Assembly: GCA_003313425.1 (NCBI GenBank)
Contig: NHZP01000008.1
Coordinates: 868,001 to 932,000 of the forward strand
Reading direction: 5' to 3'
Length of the DNA: 64,000 nucleotides
Source: Pseudopyrenochaeta lycopersici
Lineage: Eukaryota; Ascomycota; Dothideomycetes; Pleosporales; Pseudopyrenochaetaceae
The stretch's first letter is position 1. Each line of letters starts with the position of its first letter. Below are positions 11,801-22,684 of the stretch, piece by piece. The notes beneath the pieces are model-generated. The model saw only the letters and a list, made by a program, of their open reading frames with translations, was not told the origin of the DNA and did no database searches. The translations under genes were made by a program, and so were the position numbers.

Positions 11801-12472
11801 GTCATCTAATCATCATTAGTATGTGCGGCACCATCATGGATCTTGGAAGCACTTAATCCACGCTGACTCAACAACCTTGGGCACATATGCTTTGGTGTGA
11901 GGACCATCCAAGCTCTGTAGGCGCTTCTTCTCTCCCTTGGGCGTTTGCTCAACATATTCGGGCAGCTTCTCCTCCTCCTTGCCCTTCTTCTTCTTCTCCT
12001 TCGCAGCCCCGCCTTCTTTGGCTGCTCCGGGCGCCGCTTGGGCAGCCTTTTTTGCTTTGAATTTTGCGTCTTTCTCAGCCTTTTTGCGTTCCTTCTCGAG
12101 TTCCTTGGCCGATTTCTCCTTCTGCTCTACGCCCTTCTCGTTCTCGCGACCGGGCGCTGATTGACCAGTGCCGTCTGCATTGGCAGCCTCCAGGATGTCA
12201 GTCTTGGCGTCTTCACCCAGGGCAGGTGGGGGAGCGGAATTAGGCGTGGTTTTCTCGCCCGTGACGTTGTGCGAGGAGGCATTGAGCGCCATGGTTGCGG
12301 TGGAGTAGTGGGGTGTGAGCACGCGCTCAGCGTCAGAGGAGGTGTAAGGATGCGGGCGCAATGGCGTTGTGTACAGGGCAGGCGGGCTAAGGCGAGGTGA
12401 CGGGTGCCGTGTAAGGTATCGTAGATGTCGTCTGCAAAGGGCAGCGCGCAGTGCAGGCGCGGGGCAGGGCAT
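8856..12472 (-). CDS. VAS1: Valyl-tRNA synthetase, cytosolic and mitochondrial
   Basis: Class I synthetase that charges tRNA-Val. Exons 12472-11857, 11805-11473, 11417-9649 and 9599-8856 give 1153 aa. Signature HIGH (HCGH, about residues 245-248, after PPPNVTGKL) and KMSKS (near residue 750, [10 protein letters not shown]) are intact; DWTREAF, the editing domain and the C-terminal coiled coil (Val_tRNA-synt_C) follow. The first 60 residues are Arg/Ser/Pro-rich and acid-poor like a mitochondrial presequence. M61 (ATG at 12292) begins a Lys/Ala/Glu-rich cytosolic-type N terminus. Introns 2 and 3 are GT-AG (55 and 49 nt). Intron 1 (11856-11806, 51 nt) has a TACTAAT branch site and an ATTAG end but begins TTAAGT, so its donor lacks the first G. 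Without removing it the protein stops after about 212 residues. Confidence 0.95.
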
Positions 12473-13223
12473 ATGTAGGTAAAAAAAGTGCTATGACTGG
12501 AGCGGAGCTTAGCTTGGTCAAATGCCCATGCATTTCACCCCACAATCTGTGAGTCCAAGCGCCTTCACCTTCCCGTCACCATTATCCATGGTCGGAAACC
12601 GCCTATCTGACTCAAGTAGAGTGACTGTACGAAGTCATCGTTGCACACAAGGATACAGGGTTTGATCGCAATGCTCTCATATTGCACAAAAATTCACGTT
12701 CCTCTATAGGAACTTCCCGCCATAGCTTCGGGCATGCCCGTGGGTATCAGCCGTTATGGAGGAAAACAAATCAAACACATGTTGAATCATAGTCGCAGGA
12801 CCGGTGAAATAAACACGTCACGCTTTGAATCATAGCTATGACAAAGGACTGCATACCTGGTAGCACAGCCTTGCGCATTCTGAGGGGGACAAATGTATAT
12901 GACTGTCTCCAGACAAATGTATGGTAATATGCCGGCGCCTCGAAATGCAGTGTAGACCTGTTGCTGAAAAATCTTCCCTATTCCTTGACTCCTACGCAAA
13001 GACAGCTTTCCAATCTAGACTACCAGATGCAAGACAAGACAGGCCACGTCTGCCAAATCTTACTCTGTCATGCTCCATGCGCGTGTGTTCAGATCTGCTA
13101 CCGTTAAGACTGATGAAAGAAAATCTTGGTCATCACCCAGAGAGGACAAGGGTTGATGGGAGAGTTATGTCGATGATTTTTATGTCATTACATAAGGTCT
13201 AAATACGGTGAAGTGGGTATCTT
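12473..13223. other. intergenic region
   Basis: Contains the 5' region of the valyl-tRNA synthetase gene and the 3' end of the CK2 alpha gene, both on the minus strand. No further gene, RNA or repeat is seen. Confidence 0.5.
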
Positions 13224-14440
13224 TCATGCCGATGTGCTGTTCTGCTGCGCAGCCTGTCGGACGGGAGCGAAGTAAGGATGGGCCATGGCTTCTTTGGCTG
13301 TGAGCCGTTCCTAGTCCATGTCAGCAAACGCAAACATTAAGCCCTGAGGAGGACTCACCTGATGGTCATATCGAAGCAGCTTGTCCAGGAAATCGATGGC
13401 GTCGTTGCTTACGAATCGCTGATTGTCGGCATTGATGAACGAGTGCCAGGGCTTTTTCGGGTACCGACTCAGTATGTCATCATACTGTGCATCGAGTTCA
13501 ATGTCGTACTTGTCGAGATAATCGAACAGGTCTTCCGTTCCCAGTACCTTGGCAATCTTGACGAGCTGGTCAGAGTTGCTGTTGCCATGGAAAAAAGGTT
13601 CTCGTCTAAAGATCATTGATGCGAACATGGCGCCCAGCGACCACATGTCGAGCGAGTAGTCGTACTCTTGGAAATCGACGAGGAGCTCAGGACCCTTGAA
13701 GTAACGTGACGCTACGCGGACGTTGTATTCGGTTCCGGCGTGGTAGAACTCGGCGAGACCCCAATCAATCAGTCGCAACTACGAATCGTCAGTACAAGTC
13801 GTGCAGCGGTGCAAATATGTTCTGACCTTCCGTTTCTCATGATCGATCATGACGTTGTGAGGCTTGACATCACGGTGCATAATGCCTTTGCTGTGGCAGT
13901 AGTCGAGGGCCTTGAGCAGCTCGTATATGTAGTATCGCACATCGTAGTCCTGGAACTTGGGATAGAGACTGCGGAAGTCGGTGTTGTTGACATACTCGAA
14001 GATCAATGATGGCGTCTTGCTCTGTGTGATGGCGCGTCAGCATTTCGTCGCAGCACGCGACAGCAGGCGAGGCAAAGTACCCAATCGCCAATCCAGTCGG
14101 AGCCATCACTCACCTGGTTATCGCGCACTACATCCAGCAGCGACACGATGTTGGGGCCGCCGGACAGATTCTGCAGGATCTTGATTTCGCGCTTTATCTT
14201 CTTCTTCTTGACGGGCTTGAGGACTTTGATGACGCATTTCTGGTAGTTGACGACGTTGATGCCCTCGAAGACCTCCGAGTACTTTCCGCGGCCGATTTTG
14301 CGGACGACCTCGTAGTTCTCGAGTACGCCCCACGAGATGTTGACGGAATCATAGTCCCAGTAGGAGCGGGGCATGTTTGCATTGACGTCTGCATAGACGC
14401 GGGCGACGCTGGTCGCGCCGCTGGTGCTGTTCAGCGCCAT
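13224..14440 (-). CDS. CKA1: Casein kinase 2 catalytic subunit alpha
   Basis: Constitutively active acidophilic Ser/Thr kinase acting in nucleus and cytoplasm on many substrates. Exons 14440-14114, 14021-13827, 13778-13359 and 13310-13224 give 342 aa, the usual CK2 alpha length; all three introns are GT-AG (92, 48 and 48 nt) in phase 0. Visible kinase features are the glycine loop ([12 protein letters not shown]), the catalytic Lys in CVIKVLKP, the CK2-specific basic cluster [19 protein letters not shown], and the diagnostic DWG in place of DFG ([12 protein letters not shown]), plus the conserved tail [17 protein letters not shown]. The gene is divergent from RPP1 with 458 bp between the ATGs. 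Nothing is unusual in the protein. Confidence 0.96.
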
Positions 14441-14898
14441 GACGGGAGTGGGCGTGTGTGCGGCGGGCGGCGAAGAGCCAGCGTGGGAGTCGGGCTGGGA
14501 GAAGTCGCTGGCCGTGGCAGAGGGGTCGAATAGTGGGGTGAAGAAGCGGAGGCTGGCGGGAGGTCGCAGCAGGAACGCGAGGCCAACTAGCAGCGCGAGC
14601 GCAGTTGCCTTGGTCCAGAGAGAGCGCCCAAAGAGGCCGTTGCTGGAGTCGCGGCGAGGGCGCGGTGCAGCAGCCGGCTGGGCTTGGGAAGGCGGAGGGG
14701 CTTTGGTCGCGCGAGGGAGCCTTGGGTGGTCGACGAGGTGGGTTTGCAGGCTGCCGGTGGCTTGTGTGTGTTAGATCAGCACCGGCCAAGCTTTTCCTGT
14801 GCGAGGCGGAAGCTTGGGGATCCTCTCACTCACCACTTTTTGTGTCGCGCCGCCGAACCTCTGCAGTGTGCGGCCCTGCTGTCGCGCTCATTGCGAAG
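14441..14898. promoter_or_regulatory. shared divergent promoter CKA1/RPP1
   Basis: 458 bp, GC-rich, separates the start codons of CK2 alpha (-) and the RNase P subunit (+). There is no room for independent long promoters. Both are housekeeping genes, so co-regulation from a bidirectional promoter is plausible. No clear TATA box was seen. Confidence 0.5.
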
Positions 14899-16089
14899 AT
14901 GTTCCACGATCTCAATGTGCCCTGGACAGATGCTGCCAGAGAGTTGCAGCGCACAGTCGCCTTTCTCGACGAATGTGAGCGACAAGGCGCCCTTGCGTGG
15001 CAGTCGTGACTGATGCGGTGCAGTAGGATACGATGTGCTTGCCCTCACGCATACATATTCTGGGAAGCTACCCGCCGACCTGGTACGTATGGCGATGCTA
15101 CGGCCCGGTGCACATCTCCGCCCTGCTTCTTAAATAATCCACGTGCATGTGCATCCAAGAGTCGTGTTTCCTTGCGCCTTCCTTAGGCCCATGGCAGTCG
15201 CTAATCATAGCTCCACTAGACCTCGCCAGTGCCGACTACGCTGCCCTTCCCCACGCCCGCCCGCCTGCGCATACTGCGACGATGTAACATTTTCTTGACC
15301 GACTCCGCCTCAAACTTTCGTATACCACAGCTGCAGCAGCAGTATGATCTGGTGGCTGCGCGACCCACCGATGAGCGCACCCTGCAGCAAGCATGCCAGA
15401 GCCTCGATGTCGACATAATATCACTTGATTTGACGAAGAAGTTCGAGAAGCACTTTAAATTCCCTATGCTAGGCACGGCCATCTCGCGTGGCATCAAAAT
15501 CGAACTTTGCTATGGCCAGGGCATACTGTCAAACGACCCCATGGCGAAGCGCAACCTGATCAGCAATGCCACTCAACTCATACGGGTCACACGAGGCAGA
15601 GGTCTGATATTCAGTTCAGAGGCAAAGACTGTCTTGGCTGTACGGGCGCCGAGCGACGTCATCAACCTGGCTTCCGTATGGGGCCTGGGTACTGAGAAGG
15701 GCAAGGACGGTCTTACCAGGGAACCACGAAGTGCCGTTGAATTTGCGAGACTGAAGCGCCAGAGCTTCAAGGGCGTTGTTGATATTGTCTACGGAGGGGA
15801 GAAACCAGTAGCAGAAGCAAGTGACAAGCAAGGCCAGAAGGGCAAGATGAACAAGAACCACAATGGCAAACGGCTGGGCGCTAACCTAGACGGAACACCA
15901 CTGCGTCAATCAGAGGAAGACAAACCCGTCTCAAAGCGCCAACAGAAGCGGAACAAGAAGACAAAAATAGACGAGGGTGCGCAGCAGGGCGCGGCCGAGT
16001 CTTCTGGGCAACAGGGTGTCGTGCAGCCTGCTGGCACACCACTCGCCGAGCGCATAACGAACAAGAGCACAATCGGGGGCAATACGTAG
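14899..16089 (+). CDS. RPP1: RNase P/MRP protein subunit p30 (Rpp1)
   Basis: TIM-barrel protein subunit of nuclear RNase P and RNase MRP, needed for tRNA 5' maturation and rRNA processing. Exons 14899-14974, 15024-15082 and 15220-16089 give 334 aa. The start MFHDLNVPWTDAARELQ is the family N terminus; the splice joins FLDE-LGYDVLALTHTYSGKL and then LPADL-TSPVPTTLPFPTPARL. Conserved core blocks include DIISLDLTKKFEKHF, the GIKIELCYGQGI strand, and ISRGIK. The C-terminal 90 residues are Lys/Gln-rich and disordered with a likely nuclear localisation signal (SKRQQKRNKKTKID). Intron 2 is 137 nt with a CTAAT branch-like site and acceptor CACTAG; earlier AGs exist but do not keep phase. Confidence 0.93.
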
Positions 16090-16376
16090 AGTATCAAGGT
16101 AATGACTCAGTCGACCCTCGGATGAGCAGCTCAAGTAGGACCTATAAGATACCCAATAGACAATGACATAGAAGCATGACCAACTGAGATTGATCCCTAC
16201 ATGTTCTTTTGAGTATTACCTAGGCACAGAAGCAATCAATGCTTGACTGTCAGACGCATCAACTATATACGACTAAGTGAAGAAATGGGCATGTCAAAGC
16301 GAGTGTCAACGGGAGTGTATTACATGACTTTGGCTATCAACATAAAACGACAATGCGTGACCTGAACGCAAGCCAT

Positions 16377-18746
16377 CTAAAACCACCTCTTCCGCGGCGC
16401 TTCTGTTGGCTTGGCTTCCCTCCTCCCAAGATTTACCGTGACCCGGCTTTGTAGTGGAATCGTGTTGATATCAAATGGCAGTCCGTTCTGCTGTGGCGGA
16501 GCTCCGGTGTCCCCCTCCGCTGGGATAGGTGTTGGTGCACCTGCTGCAATCTGGCTCTGGGCGCCCACACTTGTCATTGCGGGCTGTGATGAGGAACTTG
16601 CAACAGCAGCTTCGGACGAGGTAGCTTCGGACGATGTAGCTTCTGCAGGAGCAGCTTCCGCCGAGGCCGCTGCCGATCCAGATGCAATCATCGTGACACC
16701 CTCGCCTGCTGCGGATGTCGTCGAAGCGGCGAGAAGGCCGTTGAGAGTTAGTGTTGCGGAATCAACGCTGACACTGCTAGAGGAAGATGTTGAAGCAGCT
16801 GCTTGCGCACCTGGTGGTAGCTCGCCGCCTGCAACAACAGTGACTGCCGATGCAACGGTCTGCATCGTGCTCCCTGATGCAACCATGGGCCCAAGTTGAA
16901 ATGCCGGTGCTGGAGGTGCGTTCATGGGGAAAGATCCAGCTGGACACGAGCACATGCAGCGACAGCCTCCATTTGCTGCAGCTTGTTCTGCAGCAGCGGC
17001 GTTGGCTGTTCCTCCGGAGCCAGCTATGACAGTGGCGGCCGCGCCGGCTTTTGAGGTTGTTGATGCGGCAATCAGAGCATCCTTTGTGAGTGTTCCCGTA
17101 TTGGCTGAGCCAGTGGAAGATGATGTAGATGAAGATGCGGCGGCTGCGTTTGCGGAACCTGTTCCTGCGCCAGCGACAACAGTGACGGCGCTTCCATTCG
17201 CTGTGGCCTGCGCTTGGGAAGTGGATGAGGATGAGTTGGAGCTGGAGCTGGAGCTTTCTGAGCCTCCTGAGCCCTCTGATCCTGCCTGTACAGTTACAGT
17301 TGCCCCTGCGGCCACCGCACCACTCACTGAACCTGTCGATGAGCTACTTGTTGAGCTCGAGCTGTTATTGCCACTGGGACTCCCAGCCTGAACAGTAACC
17401 GCACTCCCTGCGGCTGTGGTAGTCGTCCCAGCAAGGCCGCCAGGCTTGAGAGTTGCAGAGTCGATCGCTGGGGTACTAGAATTAGTCGTGGCAGCAGCCT
17501 GCGCTCCAGCCGGTAGTTCTCCCCCTGCGGAGATAGTGACAGCAGCCGCCTTTTCGCCACTTGCGCTTCCAGATGAAGACTCTGTCGAGAGGGAGAATGC
17601 TGCTTCAGCCTTGGCAGTTTCGGCAGAAGATACCTACAGAGTCCATTATTAGTTCAGGTTTCGAAGATGATACATGGTACACACCGTAGCATTCCAACCT
17701 TCAGCTCGTGCCGTCGTCGACTCGGCTTCGGCAGTGGACATCGGCATCTCTACGGCAGGCGTACTTTTCTGTGCTTCTGCGGGCATCTGGGCCTCGGATG
17801 CAGGTGTTGATGTAGGTTGCGCTTCCGCGATGGGTGGGGCTTGAGCATAAGACGTCAAAGCTGGCGGCGCTTCTGCTTGAGCTTGTTGTCCTCCCGCCTC
17901 TATGATCGCCGTTTGGATTTGCTGTCCATTAACTTCTGTGATGATGGTCTTCTTGATCTGGATGAGTTGAGCATTTCCACCACCCCTTTGCGCACTGTCT
18001 TTCCCCTGTCCATTTGGCTGTACTCGCCCGTTGGGCGCAAGCTGATTTGCGATGTCACCAGCGATATCACTAAAGTTGATGTCACTACCGATAGCTTGCG
18101 TACCCTGATTTCGACCTTGGCCTGTACCTTGACCTTGAGCGCTGCTACTAATCAAAGCACCAACATCGAGTTCATTGCTTTGGCCGTTGGGAGGACCTTG
18201 GCCTAGTGGGCTGTTTTGTAGTTGCGGAGTGTTTTGCACTTGTGCAGTACCCTGGCCTTGCTGTTGTGCCGCACTTTGGTTCCTGGAACCACTTTGCCGT
18301 TGTCCATTGAGACCAGTGAGGATCTGATCGATGCTTGACGAACCTCCTCCAGCGATCTGATTCGCGAGATCACCACCGATGTTGCTTGTTTTGAGGTCCC
18401 CTGTACCAATAGGTCCTGTACGTTGGCCCTGATTTTGCGATTGCCCATTTCCCTGTCCTTGAGCGATACCAGCAAGCAATGCGTTGGCGTCTAGCCTGTT
18501 GACTTGCTCAATAGCTGGTATGTTGAGTACTCCCGCATTGTCCCCTGGTACTCTTTCGACCCCGGAGATAAGATCTTCAATCCTTTTTCCTTCGACTCTT
18601 GGTCTGGCGTTACTATTATGAAGATCCAATGCTGCCTCGGCAACCATCTAAGTTAATTAGTAGGAGTCAGGTGAATGAATTTAAGGCGTACGTACTGCGC
18701 CCATCAGGAGTAGGGCCGGTGCCCATGATGACTTAATCCTTCTCAT
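16377..18746 (-). CDS. Secreted low-complexity repeat protein, novel
   Basis: Exons 18746-18696, 18647-17685 and 17633-16377 give 756 aa; introns of 48 and 51 nt are GT-AG in phase 0. Exon 1 encodes a signal-peptide start (MRRIKSSWAPALLLMGA) that continues across the splice to a likely cleavage after MVAEA. There is no other membrane segment and no GPI-type tail. A possible Kex2 site (EGKR) follows at about residue 38. The N-terminal half is Gln/Gly/Asn-rich with two copies of an LDxxALLxxxAQGQG...GDxANQ unit (about 68-117 and 176-223). The C-terminal half is Ala/Ser/Thr/Gly-rich with three copies of an AVTVxAG...STTxAAG unit (about 368-423, 485-546, 600-658) and a CRCMCSC cluster at 562-568. 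I recognise no family; a cell-wall or extracellular matrix protein, or an effector-like repeat protein, is possible. Confidence 0.82.
16674..17546 (-). repeat. three-copy AVTV/STT unit in the secreted protein
   Basis: Three spaced coding repeats of roughly 55-60 residues at about 17546-17379, 17195-17010 and 16850-16674. Copies 1 and 3 share AGGELPxGAQAAA followed by DSATL; all three share an AVTVxAG start and an STTxAAG...VT.. AGS-like end. The period is about 115 residues. Copy 2 is the most diverged. Confidence 0.7.
18030..18497 (-). repeat. two-copy Gln/Gly unit in the secreted protein
   Basis: Coding duplication. Copy 1 at 18497-18348 encodes RLDANALLAGIAQGQG...NIGGDLANQIAGG; copy 2 at 18173-18030 encodes ELDVGALISSSAQGQG...DIAGDIANQLAPN. 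Order and spacing of the LD..AL, AQGQG and GD.ANQ elements match, while the linkers have diverged. Confidence 0.7.
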
Positions 18747-19811
18747 AATAGAACCTAAACGAAAAGCCAAGAACAGGTAGGAAAGAAGAAAACACCAAGA
18801 GAAAAGAAGTATTAGTTAAAACATCAACAGCGCAGCTGGTGTAGAATCGAAATGTATGTCACGAACATGCAGACTCGTTCAAGATCTGCCCAGCAGAGAA
18901 TCGAAGAGGAGTGAAGAAGAAACGGAACAGTGGGTGCACAAGGAAAACAGGTAGTCCGGATCAAAACGAGCGTGAGGTTCCGAGCGAAGGTGACCAACCC
19001 TTTCGAAAGTCGACACCTGAGGCGACGACCATGCTACTTGAATGGCTCCGACGTCCGTCTCCGCTCATCTGTTTCTAAGATGTACCGAGTTTCGAGCATG
19101 CCAGTCCACGCGGCTACTCGTACAGTCTCAAGGGCCAGGGCTACGGCCTAGGATGAAAGGACAGGTGCTGGAAGATTCAAGCGGTAATGCCATTGTAGGG
19201 TTGACGTGGCCAAGAAGGCTTGTTACAGGACAGGAAGCGTGCAGTTCATGATCGACAGGTCCATGAAAGGCCTCCCTGGGGGAAGTCGAGCTTCACGATG
19301 GTCTGGCCAGCCGCTGCGGTGGTGAAGTCTGAGACAAGACATGCACGAGCCGGCATGTCTTCACACCTGTCGTGTTTCATCACAGCCTATATGGGATCAT
19401 CATGCGGTTCGGTGAACCTTCGTAAACCCGAGCCCTACGTCGTCAAACTATTGCCGCGAAGAGTGCCACATGCTGGCTGGTGACCGGATGAAGATGATTT
19501 TGCGACGCCGTTGTTGTTTGGTGGAGTGGGTCCTGCAAGTGGACAGGGCTGAGTGATCGCTGAGGGAAGTCAAGAACTAGCGATCGATCGACGTCCACCT
19601 AACCCGATCTTTGCGTCATCACATCACTTTCTGAGCATTTTCACCAGCCTTCTTCACCAAATGATCGGAATCGGTCGAATTCATATCAGCGACCATTAGC
19701 TCCGGAATGCAGCGGTAGGGAGCCCGAAGAACCCGCGTAGAATATATTTCGTGAGAGTCTGCTGTACACGCAACCATAATCACACCACGACAACCTCAGA
19801 TCAAGAGCAGC
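18747..19811. other. intergenic region, divergent gene starts
   Basis: About 1.06 kb between the start codons of the secreted repeat protein (-) and the DUF1295 gene (+). Short open frames occur but none has family features. No RNA gene, TATA box or repeat is evident. Confidence 0.45.
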
Positions 19812-20919
19812 ATGGCCGCCGTCCATGTTCTCGACAACTACTATCTCGCAATAACATTCCTCATTACCGTTGCTTACCAGCTCTTCTTTTTTGCGATAGC
19901 TTTTAGCTTTAAGTTTGACAAGCTAACTGACTTTGCGGGCGGCACCAATTTCATTCTTCTCGCAATTCTTACGCTTGCATTCAGCGAAAATCGAAATGAT
20001 GCACGCAACATCGTCACCTCGGTTTTCATCATGGCGTGGGCCGCACGCTTGAGTGGTTTCCTCCTGTTCAGAATTCTGAAAACCGGCAAAGACGACCGCT
20101 TCGACGACAAACGAGACAAGTTCTGGTCATTTCTCGGATTCTGGGTCTTGTAAGAAGACATTTGAACGACGTTGAGAAGGCTACTAACAAGGCGCAGTCA
20201 AATGTTCTGGGTCTGGACCGTTTCTCTACCGGTCACGATATTGAATTCACCGAAAGTAACGCAGTTCAACCAACCGAGTTTTGGCACAGGTCGAGATATT
20301 GCTGGCATAATTCTGTGGTCGATCGGTTTCATCATGGAGAGTGTATCCGATATCCAGAAATTCCGATTCCGCAGTGCCCATGGTAGCGATGGCGCCGTTT
20401 GCGATGTTGGCTTCTTTGCGTGGACCAGACATCCAAACTACTTTGGAGAGATCATTATCCAATTTGGTGAGTTACCCTTCGTGGTGGGAAATTAGGCTTA
20501 AACTTATTCTTCAAGGTATCTTCACAATGGCTGTGTCACCGGCAGCGTATGGCTATGTCTCCGGTGGAGCATACGCTGCTCTGTACGCATCCATCCTGGG
20601 GCCATTTTTCCTGACCTTGCTTCTCATGTTCGTCTCCGGTTTAACCCTGCAAGAGCGCCCGGGGGCCAAAAAGAGGTACGAAAAGGGTGTTAATTGGCCA
20701 GCGTATGAGCGATACCTCCACAGAACAAGCATTCTTATTCCGTTTCCGCCCCAATTATACGCAAAGTTGCCAACCATCTTAAAACGAACCATTTTCTTGG
20801 AGTTTCCGATCTATGTTTTTGATCCGGCGAAGCATGCGGACCAAAGTAAGGTTCAGGCCAGGTCAGCGGAAGAAGGTCAAGGGACTAGACCTAGTGACGA
20901 GCAAGGCCTTAGATCTTGA
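19812..20919 (+). CDS. DUF1295 / steroid 5-alpha-reductase-like membrane protein
   Basis: Exons 19812-20149, 20198-20466 and 20516-20919 give 336 aa; introns are 48 and 49 nt with GTAAGA and GTGAGT donors. The protein is strongly hydrophobic with about six membrane segments, beginning LDNYYLAITFLITVAYQLFFFAIAF. The signature near the second splice, FFAWTRHPNYFGEIIIQFG, is the SRHPNYFGE motif of the DUF1295 family, related to 3-oxo-5-alpha-steroid 4-dehydrogenases and isoprenylcysteine methyltransferases. FDDKRDKFWSFLGFW is also typical. The C-terminal 30 residues are hydrophilic. A likely ER membrane oxidoreductase; the substrate is unknown. Confidence 0.9.
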
Positions 20920-22142
20920 GACACGCGTCCTGTAGTGCGCGGCAGTACAGCTGTAGTGATACCCATTTAATTCTTGTTTGATAGTAGTTACGAATCTAGT
21001 TAATCCACATAATGTCTAGTTAGCGCATGTTTTAAACCACAGTTTCTAAACAGCCAACGCGCCAAGACGACACACCTCTCTGACCAAGACCTTGTCGCAA
21101 CGTGCACGGTCTGAATACAATGGCAATGGCAGTTACTTAGAAGCATGCGCTTACCAAGCGTCTGTCATCCCTTTAAAACGCTCTCAAACTGCAATGCAGA
21201 CTGAGTATGAACAGGTCACCCAGCACTGTTTGTATCTAGAGTATAGTTGGAAATAGGAGGAACCTTGGAGCTTAACAATTGTATTGTCAGGGCATTAAAG
21301 TTATCGGTACAGTTCCAACAGCTTCAGATTCGAAGTAGACTACGGCAGGAGAATTCGTGTTATCTGCGATGAGGACTCTTAGATTGGCAAACACATGATG
21401 CAATAGTTTGGCAAGCTGGTCCCTCAAGACTTAGAAAGCATTACTGCGTCTGTAATTTTCAAGTTCAATCGTAAAACATCGAGAGCTATTGCCAGTGCAA
21501 CATTCTACTTGTGGACCCTGCATGGTCAAGTCGTCGAACGTTCCTGCGCTAAGGGAGGCAAAAGTCTAAAATCCCAGCTCTCCTCGTGCTTCGCTCAAAG
21601 CTGCAACAATCCGGACCACAAATTTGTAGATCAGCCGCTCCCTATTCGGAGATGAAGTGTGCAATCCACATGTCGAACAGTGGGATATCCAATGCTTAGT
21701 CAGTCACATCCGCGAATCACTTCCCTCGGCCTTATCGCAAGTGCTCAGACATCACCTCACGACATCACACATCAACACCCACGGGACAATGAGCGCTGCT
21801 GGTTCTTCTACCACATCTTCGCGTTCTTCCTTGGCTCGACCTTCTTGTTGGGCCAAATGTTCCGCTAGCAGCCATGAACCTGCTGGTGTCCCGTTTGGAC
21901 TCGGAAGCTCATGCCATCCCGCGCTGCCTTTGACTTGAGTCCTTACTATCCAGTTGCGTCATAATCAGATTCCAAGGTGGCTTGATGTCTTGAAAGAGCA
22001 AATATAAGAGTTGGTACCTGCTGTTGACCCGCTGCCAGATCATCCTAGCATACATTACATCCTTGATATTTAGTTTTCTTACAACCTTGACGATACAAGC
22101 TTTGCTTTTCTGCAATCGCTTTTGTGACAATAACATACCAAC
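20920..22142. other. intergenic region
   Basis: About 1.2 kb with the 3' UTR of the DUF1295 gene and the upstream region of the DUF3602 gene. A short frame near 21790-21868 encodes a hydrophobic patch (WFFYHIFAFFLGSTFLLGQMF), but it lacks a convincing start or splice context. Nothing else is supported. Confidence 0.4.
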
Positions 22143-22684
22143 ATGTCTAGCCAACCCATTCATTCAACCGGCCGTGGAGGTATGTTTGCTCTCCCACTCC
22201 AAACACAGAGCCTTGCGATAGAGTAGATCCTGACTAAGTACAGGCGCTGGCAACATCGGTCCCGACGTCAACGTATACACTGACGGGGGCGTTGTCCGTG
22301 AGGGCATCCAAGGCGAATCCGACGGCGGTGAATTTTCCACTGGTCGTGGTGGAGCTGGCAATATGGGAAAGTCACCTCACCTTGGACCGCAGTCTGATGT
22401 TGGCCGTCGTTCCATCGACGTTGTTCCTGAGATCAACCAGCGCGATCCACAGGACGAGTTCCATACAGGCGTATGTCGATTCCGCATAGCCACTGGAAGA
22501 CATAATACTGACTTAAACACAGCGTGGTGGGGCAGGAAACGTCTACAAGGAGAAGCACGGTGGCCACAGCCACTCTCCTGAGCAGAAGAGCTTTGGCGAC
22601 AAAGTCAAGCATGCGCTGCACCTCGACGGAAAGAAGGACAAACATGAGCCTTCTCCCTTAGCCAAGAACGAAACTACGAACTAG
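22143..22684 (+). CDS. DUF3602 protein with three TGRGGAGN motifs (Par32/Amu1-like)
   Basis: Exons 22143-22179, 22244-22470 and 22523-22684 give a 141-aa hydrophilic protein. It carries three exact TGRGGAGN motifs, near residues 9-16, 43-50 and 88-95. DUF3602 proteins such as yeast Par32/Amu1 are defined by GRGG.GN repeats; Par32 is a TORC1-controlled phosphoprotein that inhibits ammonium transporters. Intron 1 (64 nt) interrupts the first motif and intron 2 (52 nt) interrupts the third, while the middle one is uninterrupted. The C terminus is Lys/His-rich (FGDKVKHALHLDGKKDKHE). No membrane segment. The role in nitrogen signalling is inferred from the family only. Confidence 0.88.

Noticed and set aside
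11806..12472. Valyl-tRNA synthetase N-terminal frame ending in a stop, suggesting a pseudogene
   Set aside because: All downstream synthetase sequence is intact, phase-consistent and conserved. A 51-nt interval with branch site and acceptor explains the break; only its first donor base is off.
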